Assembly: GCF_025028335.1 (NCBI RefSeq)
Contig: NZ_JAFEUW010000001.1
Span: 2,232,001-2,296,000 of the forward strand
Origin: Brachybacterium sillae
GTDB taxonomy: Bacteria > Actinomycetota > Actinomycetes > Actinomycetales > Dermabacteraceae
DNA: 64,000 bases
Direction: 5' to 3'
Shown here: positions 45,331 through 54,713 of the stretch, in pieces
How positions within the stretch are numbered: the stretch's first letter is position 1
Layout of the letters: the number at the start of each line of letters is the position of its first letter
The notes under the pieces: generated by a model
Database searches by the model: none
Told to the model about the DNA's origin: nothing
The model's input: only the letters and a program-made list of their open reading frames with translations
Translations under genes and position numbers: made by a program

Positions 45331-45920
45331 CCCCCCACTCCCCGACGACGGCGGACACCGCGCGCTCCGAGCGCCCGGCTGTCCGCCGTCTCGTCGTGCC
45401 CCTGGTGTTCGCCGCCACCGCGGCCGTCGTCCTGGTCGCCGACCAGTGGTCCAAGGCATGGGCCGAGGCGACGCTGCCGCTGCTGGAGCAGAGGCCGCTG
45501 CTCGGGCCGCTGCTGCACCTGCGACTGCTGTACAACTCCGGTGCGGCGTTCGGAATGGGCGCCGGCATCACCCCCGTGGTGACCGCCGTGCAGATCCTCA
45601 TCTCCGCCGCCGTCATCGTGTACATGTGGCGCACCGTCCGGTCGCTGGGGTGGACCGTGGCGCTGGGGCTGGTGCTCGGTGGCGCCCTCGGCAACATCCA
45701 CGATCGGCTGCTGCGCCCACCCGGCCCGTTCCGCGGTGAGGTCGTCGACTTCCTCGAGCTGCCGAACTGGCCGGTGTTCAACGTCGCCGACATGGCCGTG
45801 GTGACAGGGGCGGTGCTCGTGGTGCTGCTGAGCGTGCTCGGCGTCCCCGCGGAAGGGAGCGCGGACGAGGAGCCCGCCGCGCGACAGGCGACCGACGACG
45901 GGCCGGAGGGGCAGCGGTGA
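45327..45920 (+). CDS. lspA: Lipoprotein signal peptidase
   Basis: Four-segment membrane aspartyl protease of 197 residues cleaving prolipoprotein signal peptides; the OppA-type lipoprotein in this window would be a substrate. Conserved GNIHDRLLR, then D141 (VVDFL) and D155 (FNVADM) supply the catalytic pair. GTGA overlap with divIVA and a further GTGA overlap with the pseudouridine synthase gene. Confidence 0.94.
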   Translation: MTPHSPTTADTARSERPAVRRLVVPLVFAATAAVVLVADQWSKAWAEATLPLLEQRPLLGPLLHLRLLYNSGAAFGMGAGITPVVTAVQILISAAVIVYMWRTVRSLGWTVALGLVLGGALGNIHDRLLRPPGPFRGEVVDFLELPNWPVFNVADMAVVTGAVLVVLLSVLGVPAEGSADEEPAARQATDDGPEGQR

Positions 45921-46849
45921 GCGGGTCGCGACTGCTGATGGTCCCCGACGGTCTGGCGGGGGAACGGATCGACGTGGGCCTGTCGCGGATGCTCGGACTG
46001 TCCCGCTCGAAGGCTGCGGACCTTGTCGACCAGGGTCGGGTGCTGCTCGACGGCCGGGCCGTGGAGTCCCGCTCGCACCGTCTCGAGGGCGGGGCGATGC
46101 TGGACGTGGAACTTCCCGAGGAACGGCCCGCCGCTCCCGTGCGGCCGCAGATCGCCGACGGCATGAGCCTGGTGCATGTCGACGACGACCTCGTGGTGGT
46201 CGACAAGCCCGTCGGCGTCGCCGCCCATCCGAGCGCCGGTTGGTCGGGGCCGACGGTGGTCGGGCACCTCGCGGCCGCCGGCATCGCCGTGCGCACCAGC
46301 GGCGATCCCGAGCGACAGGGCATCGTCTCACGGCTCGACGTCGGCACCAGCGGGCTGATGGTCGTCGCCCGCACGGAGACCGCGTACACCCGGCTGAAGG
46401 ACGCCTTCCGCGCCCGCGCGGTCGACAAGGTGTACCACGCGCTGTGCCAGGGCCGCCCGGAGGACCCGGCCGGAACCATCGAGGCACCGATCGGGCGGTC
46501 CCCGCACCACGACTACAAGTTCGCGGTCCGCCGCGACGGCAAACACTCCGTCACCCACTACACGACGCTCGAGGAGCTGCCCGGCGCCACGCTGCTGCGG
46601 GTCAAGCTGGAAACCGGCCGCACCCACCAGATCCGGGTGCACTTCTCCGCCCTGCACCACCCGCTGGTCGGTGACCCGCTCTACGGGGCAGACCCGACGC
46701 TCGCACAGCGGCTGGGGCTCGTTCGCCAGTGGCTGCACGCCATGGAGCTGAGTTTCGAGCATCCGACCCGGCACGAACGCGTCACCTACACCACCACCTA
46801 TCCCGAGGATCTGCAGCACGCCCTCGAGGTGCTGCGCGGCGATCGATGA
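45917..46849 (+). CDS. RluA/RluD-family pseudouridine synthase
   Basis: RNA pseudouridine synthase of 310 residues. An N-terminal S4 RNA-binding domain (about 15-70) is followed by the catalytic domain with D141 in SRLDVGTSGLMVV and the later LETGRTHQIRVH and HPLVGDPLYG motifs. RluD acts on 23S rRNA U1911-U1917; the exact site here is inferred. GTG start overlaps lspA by 4 bp; the lspA-rluD pairing is common in actinobacteria. Confidence 0.93.
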   Translation: MSGSRLLMVPDGLAGERIDVGLSRMLGLSRSKAADLVDQGRVLLDGRAVESRSHRLEGGAMLDVELPEERPAAPVRPQIADGMSLVHVDDDLVVVDKPVGVAAHPSAGWSGPTVVGHLAAAGIAVRTSGDPERQGIVSRLDVGTSGLMVVARTETAYTRLKDAFRARAVDKVYHALCQGRPEDPAGTIEAPIGRSPHHDYKFAVRRDGKHSVTHYTTLEELPGATLLRVKLETGRTHQIRVHFSALHHPLVGDPLYGADPTLAQRLGLVRQWLHAMELSFEHPTRHERVTYTTTYPEDLQHALEVLRGDR

Positions 46850-47628
46850 CCCCCACACCGAGTCCCGAGCCCCTGCCGCCCGAGGGTGCGCGGCGCATGA
46901 CCGAGGTGATCCGAGCCGCACTCGTCGGCGCCGTCCCCACCCCGTGGCAGATGCCGTGGCCGCGTCTGGCCGACCGACTCGGACTCGACCCCGTGGGGGC
47001 CGAGGCGATCCTCGGTGACCCTGAGACGGCGCGGGAGGCCGTCACCCGGCGGGTCCGCGACTACCTGGAGGCCTGTCGTGCCCTCGACACCGGTCAGATG
47101 ACCGCGGCTGCCGGTGAGGGGCCGCAGGAGATCGCCCGGCACCCGGATTTCCCGACGCGGCTGGGCATGGCTCTGGTGGGTGCGGCGACCCTGTGGGGGG
47201 TGCTCGAACCGCTGCCCGGCCTGGCGCTGCGCGTTGCCCAGGACCTCGCCGAGGACGGGGAGGACGGCCTCGCCGCGGGGTACGCCCAGCTGGTGCGGGA
47301 TCTCGCCGTGCCGGGCCGCCATGATGCCGAGGCCTGGACCGCACAGTCCCTGCTGATGCGCCTGCACCAGCGCTCCGGTTCGCCCGCGCAGGCCGATGCC
47401 CTGGCCCGCGACCTCGTCGCCCACGGCGCCCCCTTGGATCTCGACCAGCGCCGTGACCCCTCCCTGCCGGATGACACCCTCGCCTGGACCGGCGGGGCGC
47501 TGGTGGAGGGGATGCCGCCGCGCACGGATGGCCGGGCGCTGTCGGTGGAGGACGCCCAGGAGCACCTGCGGGTGCTGTTGTCGGACACGCTGCGCGAGAT
47601 ACAGGCGGACGAGGACCCGCCGCGCTGA
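46846..47628 (+). CDS. Hypothetical protein, possible divergent TetR-like regulator
   Basis: Protein of 260 residues not recognised with confidence. ATG overlaps the upstream stop (ATGA), so it is co-translated. Residues about 17-75 (TEVIRAALVGAV, then WPRLADRLGLDPVGAEAILG, then DPETAREAVTRRVRDYLEA) have the helix spacing of a TetR DNA-binding domain but lack the usual GxxxxxxYxHF turn. The rest is helical, Asp/Leu/Ala-rich, with no membrane segment. An MFS-transporter remnant lies 150 bp downstream, the usual partner of TetR regulators. The call is a guess from pattern and context. Confidence 0.5.
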   Translation: MTPTPSPEPLPPEGARRMTEVIRAALVGAVPTPWQMPWPRLADRLGLDPVGAEAILGDPETAREAVTRRVRDYLEACRALDTGQMTAAAGEGPQEIARHPDFPTRLGMALVGAATLWGVLEPLPGLALRVAQDLAEDGEDGLAAGYAQLVRDLAVPGRHDAEAWTAQSLLMRLHQRSGSPAQADALARDLVAHGAPLDLDQRRDPSLPDDTLAWTGGALVEGMPPRTDGRALSVEDAQEHLRVLLSDTLREIQADEDPPR

Positions 47629-47777
47629 TCCGGGTGGTCGGGTCGATCGCCGGGATGCACGACCCGCGGCGCCGGGGGCGCCCATCACTCCCGCGGGACC
47701 AAAGGCCTGGCGTTGCGGGCCCGCACCTGGAAGCATGCGGACATGAAGCATCCCCCGATCGGCGACGTCGGGGCTCC

Positions 47778-48071
47778 TCGGTGCCGAAGGAGCAGGTCGG
47801 TGTCGCGTCGGGCCTGTTCACGATGTGCTCGTCGGTGGGGGCCGCGATGGGCATCACCCTGGCGGGGACCTTCCTGGTCCTGGGATCGCGTGTCGCCGAG
47901 AGCAACCCCGGGGCGTTCGCCTGGTTCAGCGCGTGGGAGCGCACGGAGCCGGAGATCCAGGTGCTGCGCGCCGGGTCGATGCTCACCCTGTGGGGCATCG
48001 CGGGGATGCTGCTGCTGGCGGTGCTGTCCACCCTGCTGCTGATCTCCGCGCGTCGCCCGGCGAAGGGCTGA
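47778..48071 (+). pseudogene. C-terminal remnant of an MFS (DHA2/EmrB-type) transporter
   Basis: About 97 residues matching the end of 14-segment drug transporters: VPKEQVGVASGLFTMCSSVG then AAMGITLAGTFLVLG, and a last membrane segment GIAGMLLLAVLSTLLLIS. No transporter sequence precedes residue 1 of this match, and the frame upstream is unrelated, so roughly 80 percent of the gene is missing. It ends at a normal stop 76 nt before dnaE. No ribosome site or start fits, so it is probably not translated. Confidence 0.75.
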
Positions 48072-48117
48072 GCGCCCCGGTGCAGGGTGATGCATCGACC
48101 ATCTGCTGAGCCGCCGT

Positions 48118-48140
48118 TCGTCGGCCCGCGCCGATAGTCT
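48118..48140 (+). promoter_or_regulatory. dnaE promoter, possibly PafBC-like
   Basis: TAGTCT (48135-48140) lies 7 nt before the ATG, so dnaE mRNA is probably leaderless. Eight nt earlier stands TCGTCGGCC, matching TTGTCRGTG at six of nine positions. The -10 is convincing; PafBC control is a weak suggestion. Confidence 0.45.
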
Positions 48141-48147
48141 CTCGGAC

Positions 48148-51100
48148 ATGGCTTCCGACGACTTCGTGCACCTCCACGTCCACACCGATTACTCGCTGCT
48201 GGACGGTGCCGCGAAGATCTCGAAGCTGGTCGAGGAAGCCCAGAACCAGGGGCAGCGGGCCATCGCGATCACGGACCACGGCTACCTGTTCGGGGCGTAC
48301 GAGTTCTACAACGCCACGACGGCCGCCGGGATCAAGCCCATCATCGGCGTGGAGGCCTACGTCACCCCGGGGACCAGCCGTCATGACCACACCCGCGTGC
48401 AGTGGGGGACCAAGGCCCAGCAGGACGCCGGGGACGATGTCTCCGCCCGCGGCGCCTACACCCACCTCACCCTGCTGTCGCGCAGCACCGAGGGCATGCA
48501 CAACCTGTTCCGGCTGGCCTCGTACGCCAGCCTCGACGGGCAGATGGGCAAGTGGCCGCGGATGGATCGCGAGATCCTCGCGCGGTACGCCGACGGCCTG
48601 ATCGCCACCTCCGGCTGCCCCTCGGGCGAGGTGCAGACCCGGCTGCGTCTGGGCCAGTGGGACGAGGCCGTACAGGCCGCCGCCGACTACCAGGACATGT
48701 TCGGCAAGGAGAACTACTTCATCGAGCTCATGGACCACGGTCTCGAGCTCGAACGGCGCGTGACCCAGCAGCTGCTGGAGCTGTCCCGGCACATCGGCGC
48801 CCCGATCGTCGCCACCAACGACCTCCACTACGTCACCGAGCAGGACGCCGCCATCCAGGACGCCTTGCTGTGCATCAACTCCGGCTCCACCTTCGACACC
48901 CCCGGCCGCTTCAAGTTCGACGGCTCCGGGTACTACTTGAAGTCCGCCCGGGAGATGCGCGAACTGTTCCGAGAGCTCCCGGAGGCCTGCGACAACACCC
49001 TGCGGATCGCCGAGATGTGCGATGTCTCCTTCACCACCACCGCGGAGGGCGCGAACTTCATGCCCGTCTTCCCCACCCCGCCGGGGGAGGACGAGCACTC
49101 GTGGTTCGTCAAGGAGGTGCAGCGCGGCCTCGACTACCGCTTCCCGGACGGCATCCCCGACGAGGTGCAGAAGCGGGCCGACTACGAGGTCGGGATCATC
49201 AACCAGATGGGCTTCCCGGGATACTTCCTGGTGGTGTCCGACTTCATCCGCTGGGCGAAGGAGAACGGCATCCGGGTGGGGCCCGGCCGAGGCTCCGGTG
49301 CCGGGTCGATGGTCGCGTACGCGATGCGGATCACCGACCTGAACCCTCTGGAGCACGGCCTGCTGTTCGAGCGGTTCCTCAACCCCGATCGTGTGTCGAT
49401 GCCCGACTTCGACGTCGACTTCGACGATCGCCGCCGCGGTGAGGTGATCCAGTACGTCACCGAGAAGTACGGCGACGACCGGGTGGCCCAGGTGGTCACC
49501 TACGGCGTGATGAAGACGAAGAACTCGCTGAAGGACGCCGCCCGTGTGCTCGGCTACCCGTACTCGATGGGGGACCAGCTCACCAAGGCGCTGCCGCCGG
49601 CGGTGATGGGTAAGGACATCCCCATCTCCGGCATCTTCGACCCGGAGCACAAGCGGTACGCGGAGGCGGGGGAGTTCCGCCGTCTCCACGAAGACAACCC
49701 CGACGTGCAGAAGGTCGTGGAGATCGCCCAGGGCGTCGAGGGCCTCACCCGCGGGTGGGGCGTGCACGCCTGCGCGGTGATCATGTCCAGCCATCCCCTG
49801 GTCGACATCATCCCGATGATGCGACGCCCCTCCGACGGCCAGATCATCACCCAGTTCGAGTACCCGACCTGCGAGACCCTCGGCCTGCTGAAGATGGACT
49901 TCCTGGGGCTGCGGAACCTCACGGTCATCTCCGACGCCCTGGAGAACATCACCAAGAACGGCAAGCAGGCACCGGATCTGGAACAGATCGGGTTCGACGA
50001 CCCGGCCACCTACGCCCTGCTGTCGAAGGGGGACACCCTCGGCGTGTTCCAGCTCGACGGCTCCGGCATGCGCACCCTGCTGCGGCAGATGAAGCCCGAC
50101 AAGTTCGGCGACATCTCCGCGGTCTCCGCGCTGTACCGGCCGGGCCCGATGGGCATGAACTCCCACACCAACTACGCCCTGCGCAAGAACGGGCTGCAGG
50201 ACATCACGCCCCTGCACCCGGAGCTCGAGGAGCCGCTGCAGGACATCCTGGCGGAGACCTACGGCCTGATCGTGTATCAGGAGCAGGTCATGCAGATCGC
50301 GCAGAAGGTCGCCGGGTACAGCCTCGGTGAGGCCGACATCCTCCGCCGCGCGATGGGCAAGAAGAAGAAGGCGGAGCTGGACAAGCAGTACGTCTCCTTC
50401 GAGGGCGGCATGAAGGAGCGTGGGTTCTCCGACGGCGCCGTCAGGGCCCTGTGGGAGACGCTGCTGCCGTTCGCGGACTACGCCTTCAACAAGTCCCACT
50501 CCGCGGCGTACGGGGTGGTGTCGTACTGGACGGCGTACCTCAAGGCGAACTTCCCCACCGAGTACATGGCGGCGCTGCTGACCTCCACTCAGGAGAACCG
50601 CGATCGTCTGGGTCTGTACCTGGGGGACTGCCGCCACCGCGGCATCACGGTGCTGCCACCCGATGTCAACGAATCCGACATGTTCTTCTCCGCCGTCGGG
50701 GATGACATCCGCTTCGGCCTCTCGGCGATCCGCAACGTCGGGGCGAACGTGGTCGAGGCGATCCTCGAGACCCGCCGGGAGAAGGGGCCGTTCACCAGCT
50801 TCACCGACTTCCTCGACAAGGTGCCGCTGACGGTGTGCAACAAGCGCACCATCGAATCCCTCATCAAGGGCGGGGCCTTCGACTCCCTCGGTGCGAACCG
50901 CCGCTCCCTGATGCTGGTGCATGAGGACGCCGTCGATGCCGTGGTGGACGTCAAGCGCAAGGAGGCCCAGGGCCAGTACGACCTGTTCTCCGACATGTTC
51001 GGCGGCTCCACCGAGGACGGCGCCGCCTCCGGGTCCAGCGCCACCCTCACCATCCCGGACCTGCCGGAGTGGGACCGCAAGGAAAAGCTCGCCTTCGAAC

Positions 51101-51708
51101 GCGACATGCTCGGGCTCTACGTCTCGGACCATCCGCTGCAGGGGCTGGAGCATGTGATCGCCCAGAACTCCACCACGACGATCAGCGCGCTCGCCGACGA
51201 CGGGGCCGTCGAGGACGGCGCCATGGTGACGATCGCCGGACTGATCACGTCACTGGCGCGGAAGACCACGAAGAAGGGCGATCTGTGGGCCATCGCCACG
51301 GTCGAGGACCTCGAGGGCTCCATCGACTGCCTGTTGTTCCCCTCCACGTATCAGACCGTCGCGACGGAACTGGGGGAGGACCTCGTGGTGTCGATGAAGG
51401 GACGCGTCGACACCTCAAAGGGCATGCCGGAGCTGCGGGTCATGGAGATGACGATCCCGGATGTCAGCACCGCCGGCTCCGACGGTCCGCTGGTGATCAC
51501 CCTGCCGGCGCACCGCGCGACGGAGAGGGTCGCCGACCAGCTGCGGGATGTGCTCAGTGACAACCCCGGCGCAAGTGAGGTGCGGTTGCGGCTGACGGAG
51601 CCGGGGCGCACCACCCTCATGCAGCTCGACCGGCGTCTGTCGGTGACCCCCAGCGCCGCGCTGTACGCGAGCCTGAAAGCGCTGCTCGGTCCCGGCTGCC
51701 TGCACTGA
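48148..51708 (+). CDS. dnaE: DNA polymerase III alpha subunit
   Basis: Replicative polymerase of 1186 residues. The N-terminal PHP domain keeps its metal histidines (HLHVHTDYSLLDG), as in DnaE1 enzymes with intrinsic proofreading. Catalytic aspartates are D420 and D422 in MPDFDVDFDD. A helix-hairpin-helix region (FDKVPLTVC-type near 885-920), OB fold (VTIAGLITSLARK) and C-terminal tau-binding part follow. Length and intact PHP site favour the main replicase over damage-type DnaE2. No intein. It is convergent with pfkA. Confidence 0.96.
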   Translation: MASDDFVHLHVHTDYSLLDGAAKISKLVEEAQNQGQRAIAITDHGYLFGAYEFYNATTAAGIKPIIGVEAYVTPGTSRHDHTRVQWGTKAQQDAGDDVSARGAYTHLTLLSRSTEGMHNLFRLASYASLDGQMGKWPRMDREILARYADGLIATSGCPSGEVQTRLRLGQWDEAVQAAADYQDMFGKENYFIELMDHGLELERRVTQQLLELSRHIGAPIVATNDLHYVTEQDAAIQDALLCINSGSTFDTPGRFKFDGSGYYLKSAREMRELFRELPEACDNTLRIAEMCDVSFTTTAEGANFMPVFPTPPGEDEHSWFVKEVQRGLDYRFPDGIPDEVQKRADYEVGIINQMGFPGYFLVVSDFIRWAKENGIRVGPGRGSGAGSMVAYAMRITDLNPLEHGLLFERFLNPDRVSMPDFDVDFDDRRRGEVIQYVTEKYGDDRVAQVVTYGVMKTKNSLKDAARVLGYPYSMGDQLTKALPPAVMGKDIPISGIFDPEHKRYAEAGEFRRLHEDNPDVQKVVEIAQGVEGLTRGWGVHACAVIMSSHPLVDIIPMMRRPSDGQIITQFEYPTCETLGLLKMDFLGLRNLTVISDALENITKNGKQAPDLEQIGFDDPATYALLSKGDTLGVFQLDGSGMRTLLRQMKPDKFGDISAVSALYRPGPMGMNSHTNYALRKNGLQDITPLHPELEEPLQDILAETYGLIVYQEQVMQIAQKVAGYSLGEADILRRAMGKKKKAELDKQYVSFEGGMKERGFSDGAVRALWETLLPFADYAFNKSHSAAYGVVSYWTAYLKANFPTEYMAALLTSTQENRDRLGLYLGDCRHRGITVLPPDVNESDMFFSAVGDDIRFGLSAIRNVGANVVEAILETRREKGPFTSFTDFLDKVPLTVCNKRTIESLIKGGAFDSLGANRRSLMLVHEDAVDAVVDVKRKEAQGQYDLFSDMFGGSTEDGAASGSSATLTIPDLPEWDRKEKLAFERDMLGLYVSDHPLQGLEHVIAQNSTTTISALADDGAVEDGAMVTIAGLITSLARKTTKKGDLWAIATVEDLEGSIDCLLFPSTYQTVATELGEDLVVSMKGRVDTSKGMPELRVMEMTIPDVSTAGSDGPLVITLPAHRATERVADQLRDVLSDNPGASEVRLRLTEPGRTTLMQLDRRLSVTPSAALYASLKALLGPGCLH

Positions 51709-51758
51709 GGCGCGTGCGCTGATCCGTCGGCCGCCGGGGACTCCCCGCCGCCTATCCC

Positions 51759-52787
51759 TCAGCCGAACAGCACCCGCACTTCGTCCCAGCGGTGCTGCGG
51801 CACCCGCTTGGTGCGACCGATGGCGTCGCTGAGGGGGACGTCGACGATGTCGGTGCCGCGCAGCGCCACCATCCGGCCGAGCCCGTCGCGGTGCAGCAGA
51901 TGCACCACAGCCGAACCGAGCCGGGTGGCGAGCACCCGGTCGAAGCCTGTCGGCTCCCCACCGCGCTGGATGTGTCCCAGCACCGTCGCTCGGGTCTCGA
52001 TGCCGGCCATCTCCTCCAGGATCGGTGCGAGGGTCTGCGCGATGCCGCCCAGCCGCGGCCGTCCGAACTCGTCGAGCTCGTAGTCCGCGAAGTGCTCATC
52101 CACCCCGCGCGGCACGAACCCCTCCGCCACCACCACCAGCGGGGCTCGGCCGCGGTCCCGGGCCGACCGGACATGGTCGGCGATCTCCTCCAGGGAGAGC
52201 GGGAACTCCGGCAGGCAGATGACGTGCGCACCGGAGGCCATGCCCGAGTGCAGGGCGATCCAGCCGACACTGCGGCCCATCACCTCGGCGATCATGCACC
52301 GGTGGTGCGAATCGCCGGTCATCCGCAACCGGTCCAGGGATTCCGTGGCGATCTGCACGGCGGTGTCGAACCCGAAGGTGTAGTCAGTGGCATCGAGGTC
52401 GTTGTCGACCGTCTTCGGCACTCCCACCACCGGCACCCCGGCCTCCACCAGCCGGTTCGCGGTGTACAGGGTGCCGTCGCCGCCGATCGCGATGATCGCG
52501 TCGATCTCCATCTCCTCCAGGCGCTGCGCCACCAGGGCGGCGCCGTCCTGACCATCGTGGAAGGGATTCGCGCGGGACGTGCCGAGGATCGTGCCGCCCA
52601 TCCGCCCGATGCCGCGCACGGCCCGCCGGGGGAGGTTCTTCACGTCCCCGTCGAACACTCCCCGCCAGCCGTCCCGGAAGCCGACGAACTCGTCCTCGTA
52701 CAACCGGTCCCCGGTGAGCACCGCTCCGCGGATCACCGCGTTCAATCCGGGGCAGTCGCCGCCGCTGGTGAGGATGCCGATCTTCAT
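51759..52787 (-). CDS. pfkA: 6-phosphofructokinase
   Basis: Glycolytic enzyme of 342 residues. Start MKIGILTSGGDCPGLNAVIRG, ATP-site GGDGTL, substrate motif PKTVDND and MGR near residue 160. The glycine in GGDGT (rather than GGDD) indicates ATP rather than pyrophosphate as donor, while the lysine of PKTVDND is the form seen in actinobacterial group III enzymes. ATG 52787 has CAGGAG 8 nt upstream. The next enzyme upstream in the pathway, pgi, is encoded about 2 kb away, in the same direction. Confidence 0.93.
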   Translation of the reverse strand: MKIGILTSGGDCPGLNAVIRGAVLTGDRLYEDEFVGFRDGWRGVFDGDVKNLPRRAVRGIGRMGGTILGTSRANPFHDGQDGAALVAQRLEEMEIDAIIAIGGDGTLYTANRLVEAGVPVVGVPKTVDNDLDATDYTFGFDTAVQIATESLDRLRMTGDSHHRCMIAEVMGRSVGWIALHSGMASGAHVICLPEFPLSLEEIADHVRSARDRGRAPLVVVAEGFVPRGVDEHFADYELDEFGRPRLGGIAQTLAPILEEMAGIETRATVLGHIQRGGEPTGFDRVLATRLGSAVVHLLHRDGLGRMVALRGTDIVDVPLSDAIGRTKRVPQHRWDEVRVLFG

Positions 52788-53056
52788 GCTGCCGCTCCTG
52801 AGGTGGCGTGCGTCCGATGTCACATCCACCCTACGGGCCCGATCGCGTCACACCCCAGGACCTGTGGGCACGGGATCGTCCGGAGGCGCGGTGTGAACAA
52901 CGCCATGGAGGCGTGTCACGCTTGCCGTGCAGTGAGAGGCCCCCGGGACCTCCGGGAGGATGGCGCTCTGACCTGCGGGAACAGGGTGATCGCGGGGGAT
53001 GGGTCCCCGCCGGAGGGTGGGGCGGGCCGGGGTCGCGCGCACGATACCGACGGGTT

Positions 53057-53062
53057 TACACT
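53057..53062 (+). promoter_or_regulatory. -10 of the amino-acid permease gene
   Basis: TACACT, eight nt before the ATG, implying a leaderless or nearly leaderless mRNA. No -35 stands out. Confidence 0.5.
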
Positions 53063-53070
53063 CCCGGCCC

Positions 53071-54594
53071 ATGACAGGCAGCACTGCGGCCCACGACGAC
53101 GTGGAGCTCTCCTCCGAGGGCTACGCCAAGACGCTCTCCCACCGTCACGTCACCATGATCGCCATCGGCGGCGCCATCGGCGTCGGCCTGTTCATGGGCA
53201 CCGGCGGACGCCTGGTCTCCACCGGCCCCGCCCTCTTCGGCTCCTACCTCATCGCCGGCATCCTCGCGTTCTTCATCATGCGCGCGATCGGCGAGCTCAT
53301 CATGTACCGGCGCACCTCCGGCTCCTTCGTGAGCTACGCCGGGGAGTTCTTCGGCGCGAAGGGCGCTTACATCGCCGGCTGGGCATACCTCATCAACTGG
53401 GGCCTCACCGGTGTGGCCGAACTGATCGCGATCGGCCTGTACATCCAGAACCTGCTGCCGTCGCTGTCGTGGTTCATCAGCGCGCTGATCGCCCTGGTGC
53501 TGCTGGTGGCGGCGAACCTGATCTCCGTGAAGATGTTCGGTGAGCTCGAGTTCTGGGCCTCGATCATCAAGGTCTCCGCCATCGTGCTGTTCCTCATCGT
53601 CGGCACCGTGCTGGTGGCGATGGGTGCCGACATCGGCGGCGACCGCGCCGGCTTCCAGAACCTCACCGCGGTGAACGGGTCGTTCTTCCCGCACGGTGTG
53701 CTGCAGATGATCCTGGTGCTCTCCGGCGTGGTGTTCGCCTTCAACGCCATCGAGATGATCGGCATCACCGCCGGGGAGATGCAGAACGCCGAGGAGGAGG
53801 TCCCCAAGGCCATCCGTACCGTGGTGCTCCGCATCATCGTGTTCTACCTGGGATCGGTGCTGCTGCTCGCGCTGCTGCTCCCCTCGGACCGCTACCAGGC
53901 CGGGGTCAGCCCCTTCGTCACGGTGTTCGAGCGGATGGGTCTGGACTGGGTCGGTGTGGCGATGACCTTCGTGGTCACCACCGCCGCGATCTCCTCCGCG
54001 AACTCCGGCCTGTACTCGATCGGCCGTATCTTCCGCACGATGGCCCACAACGGTCACGCCCCGCAGTGGCTCACCCGCATGAACTCACGTCACGTGCCGT
54101 ACGCGTCGATCCTGGCGATCGCCGTGTTCTACGCCGTCGGCCTGGTGATCGCGTTCCTCGCCACCGGCGGACGCGGATCCGGCTCCCTCGCGTTCGACCT
54201 CGCCCTGGAGACGGCAGCGGTGGGCGTGATCGGCACCTGGGCGGCGATCTTCGCCTCCCACATCGCCCTGCGGGTGAAGCACGGCAAGCACGCCAGCAAG
54301 TTCCCCATGCCCGGCGGGATCGTCGCCAGCGTGATCTGCCTGATCGCCCTCGCCGGCATCCTGGTGCTCATCGGCTTCAACACCGCATCCCTCGAGGACG
54401 GCAGCGAGTTCCCGATGGGGCTGGCGACCCTCGCCTCCATCCCCGTGTTCACCGTGCTGCTGGTGGCCGGCTGGTTCCTGGTCAAGCGCGTCCACCCCGA
54501 GCGGCAGACCCGCGAGTTCTACCTGGAGCAGGCCCGCGAGGAGGACCGTGCGGTGCGGGAGCGCGCCGCCAAGGGACTCGGCCCCGACGCCTGA
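53071..54594 (+). CDS. Amino acid permease, APC family (AnsP/CycA-like)
   Basis: Transporter of 507 residues with twelve predicted membrane segments. The N-terminal signature KTLSHRHVTMIAIGGAIGVG followed by LFMGTG, plus MYRRTSGSFVSYAGEFFG, is that of the AAT family of proton-amino-acid symporters (D-Ala/Ser/Gly, Asn, or aromatic). The substrate cannot be chosen from sequence. It is flanked by a 283-bp gap on one side and a strong terminator on the other, so it is a single-gene unit. Confidence 0.88.
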   Translation: MTGSTAAHDDVELSSEGYAKTLSHRHVTMIAIGGAIGVGLFMGTGGRLVSTGPALFGSYLIAGILAFFIMRAIGELIMYRRTSGSFVSYAGEFFGAKGAYIAGWAYLINWGLTGVAELIAIGLYIQNLLPSLSWFISALIALVLLVAANLISVKMFGELEFWASIIKVSAIVLFLIVGTVLVAMGADIGGDRAGFQNLTAVNGSFFPHGVLQMILVLSGVVFAFNAIEMIGITAGEMQNAEEEVPKAIRTVVLRIIVFYLGSVLLLALLLPSDRYQAGVSPFVTVFERMGLDWVGVAMTFVVTTAAISSANSGLYSIGRIFRTMAHNGHAPQWLTRMNSRHVPYASILAIAVFYAVGLVIAFLATGGRGSGSLAFDLALETAAVGVIGTWAAIFASHIALRVKHGKHASKFPMPGGIVASVICLIALAGILVLIGFNTASLEDGSEFPMGLATLASIPVFTVLLVAGWFLVKRVHPERQTREFYLEQAREEDRAVRERAAKGLGPDA

Positions 54595-54625
54595 GACGCT
54601 CGGAGGCTGGAGACCCCATCGACAC

Positions 54626-54667
54626 ACGACGGCGGCGGCACCCCCTGCGGGGTGTCGCCGCCGTCGT
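54626..54667. terminator. Bidirectional terminator between the permease gene and pgi
   Basis: ACGACGGCGGCGGCACCCC pairs with GGGGTGTCGCCGCCGTCGT (19 bp, one G-T pair) around a 4-nt loop. It serves convergent genes on both sides. Confidence 0.88.
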
Positions 54668-54713
54668 CGTGACCCGGTGACCGGTCAGCCGCGGTCCACC
54701 GGGTCTGGGCCGC

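Noticed and set aside
47983-51153. A 1056-codon open frame on the minus strand opposite dnaE
   Set aside because: Long antisense frames are expected at this GC content; the translation is low-complexity Gly/Val/His-rich with no domain, while dnaE on the plus strand is certain.
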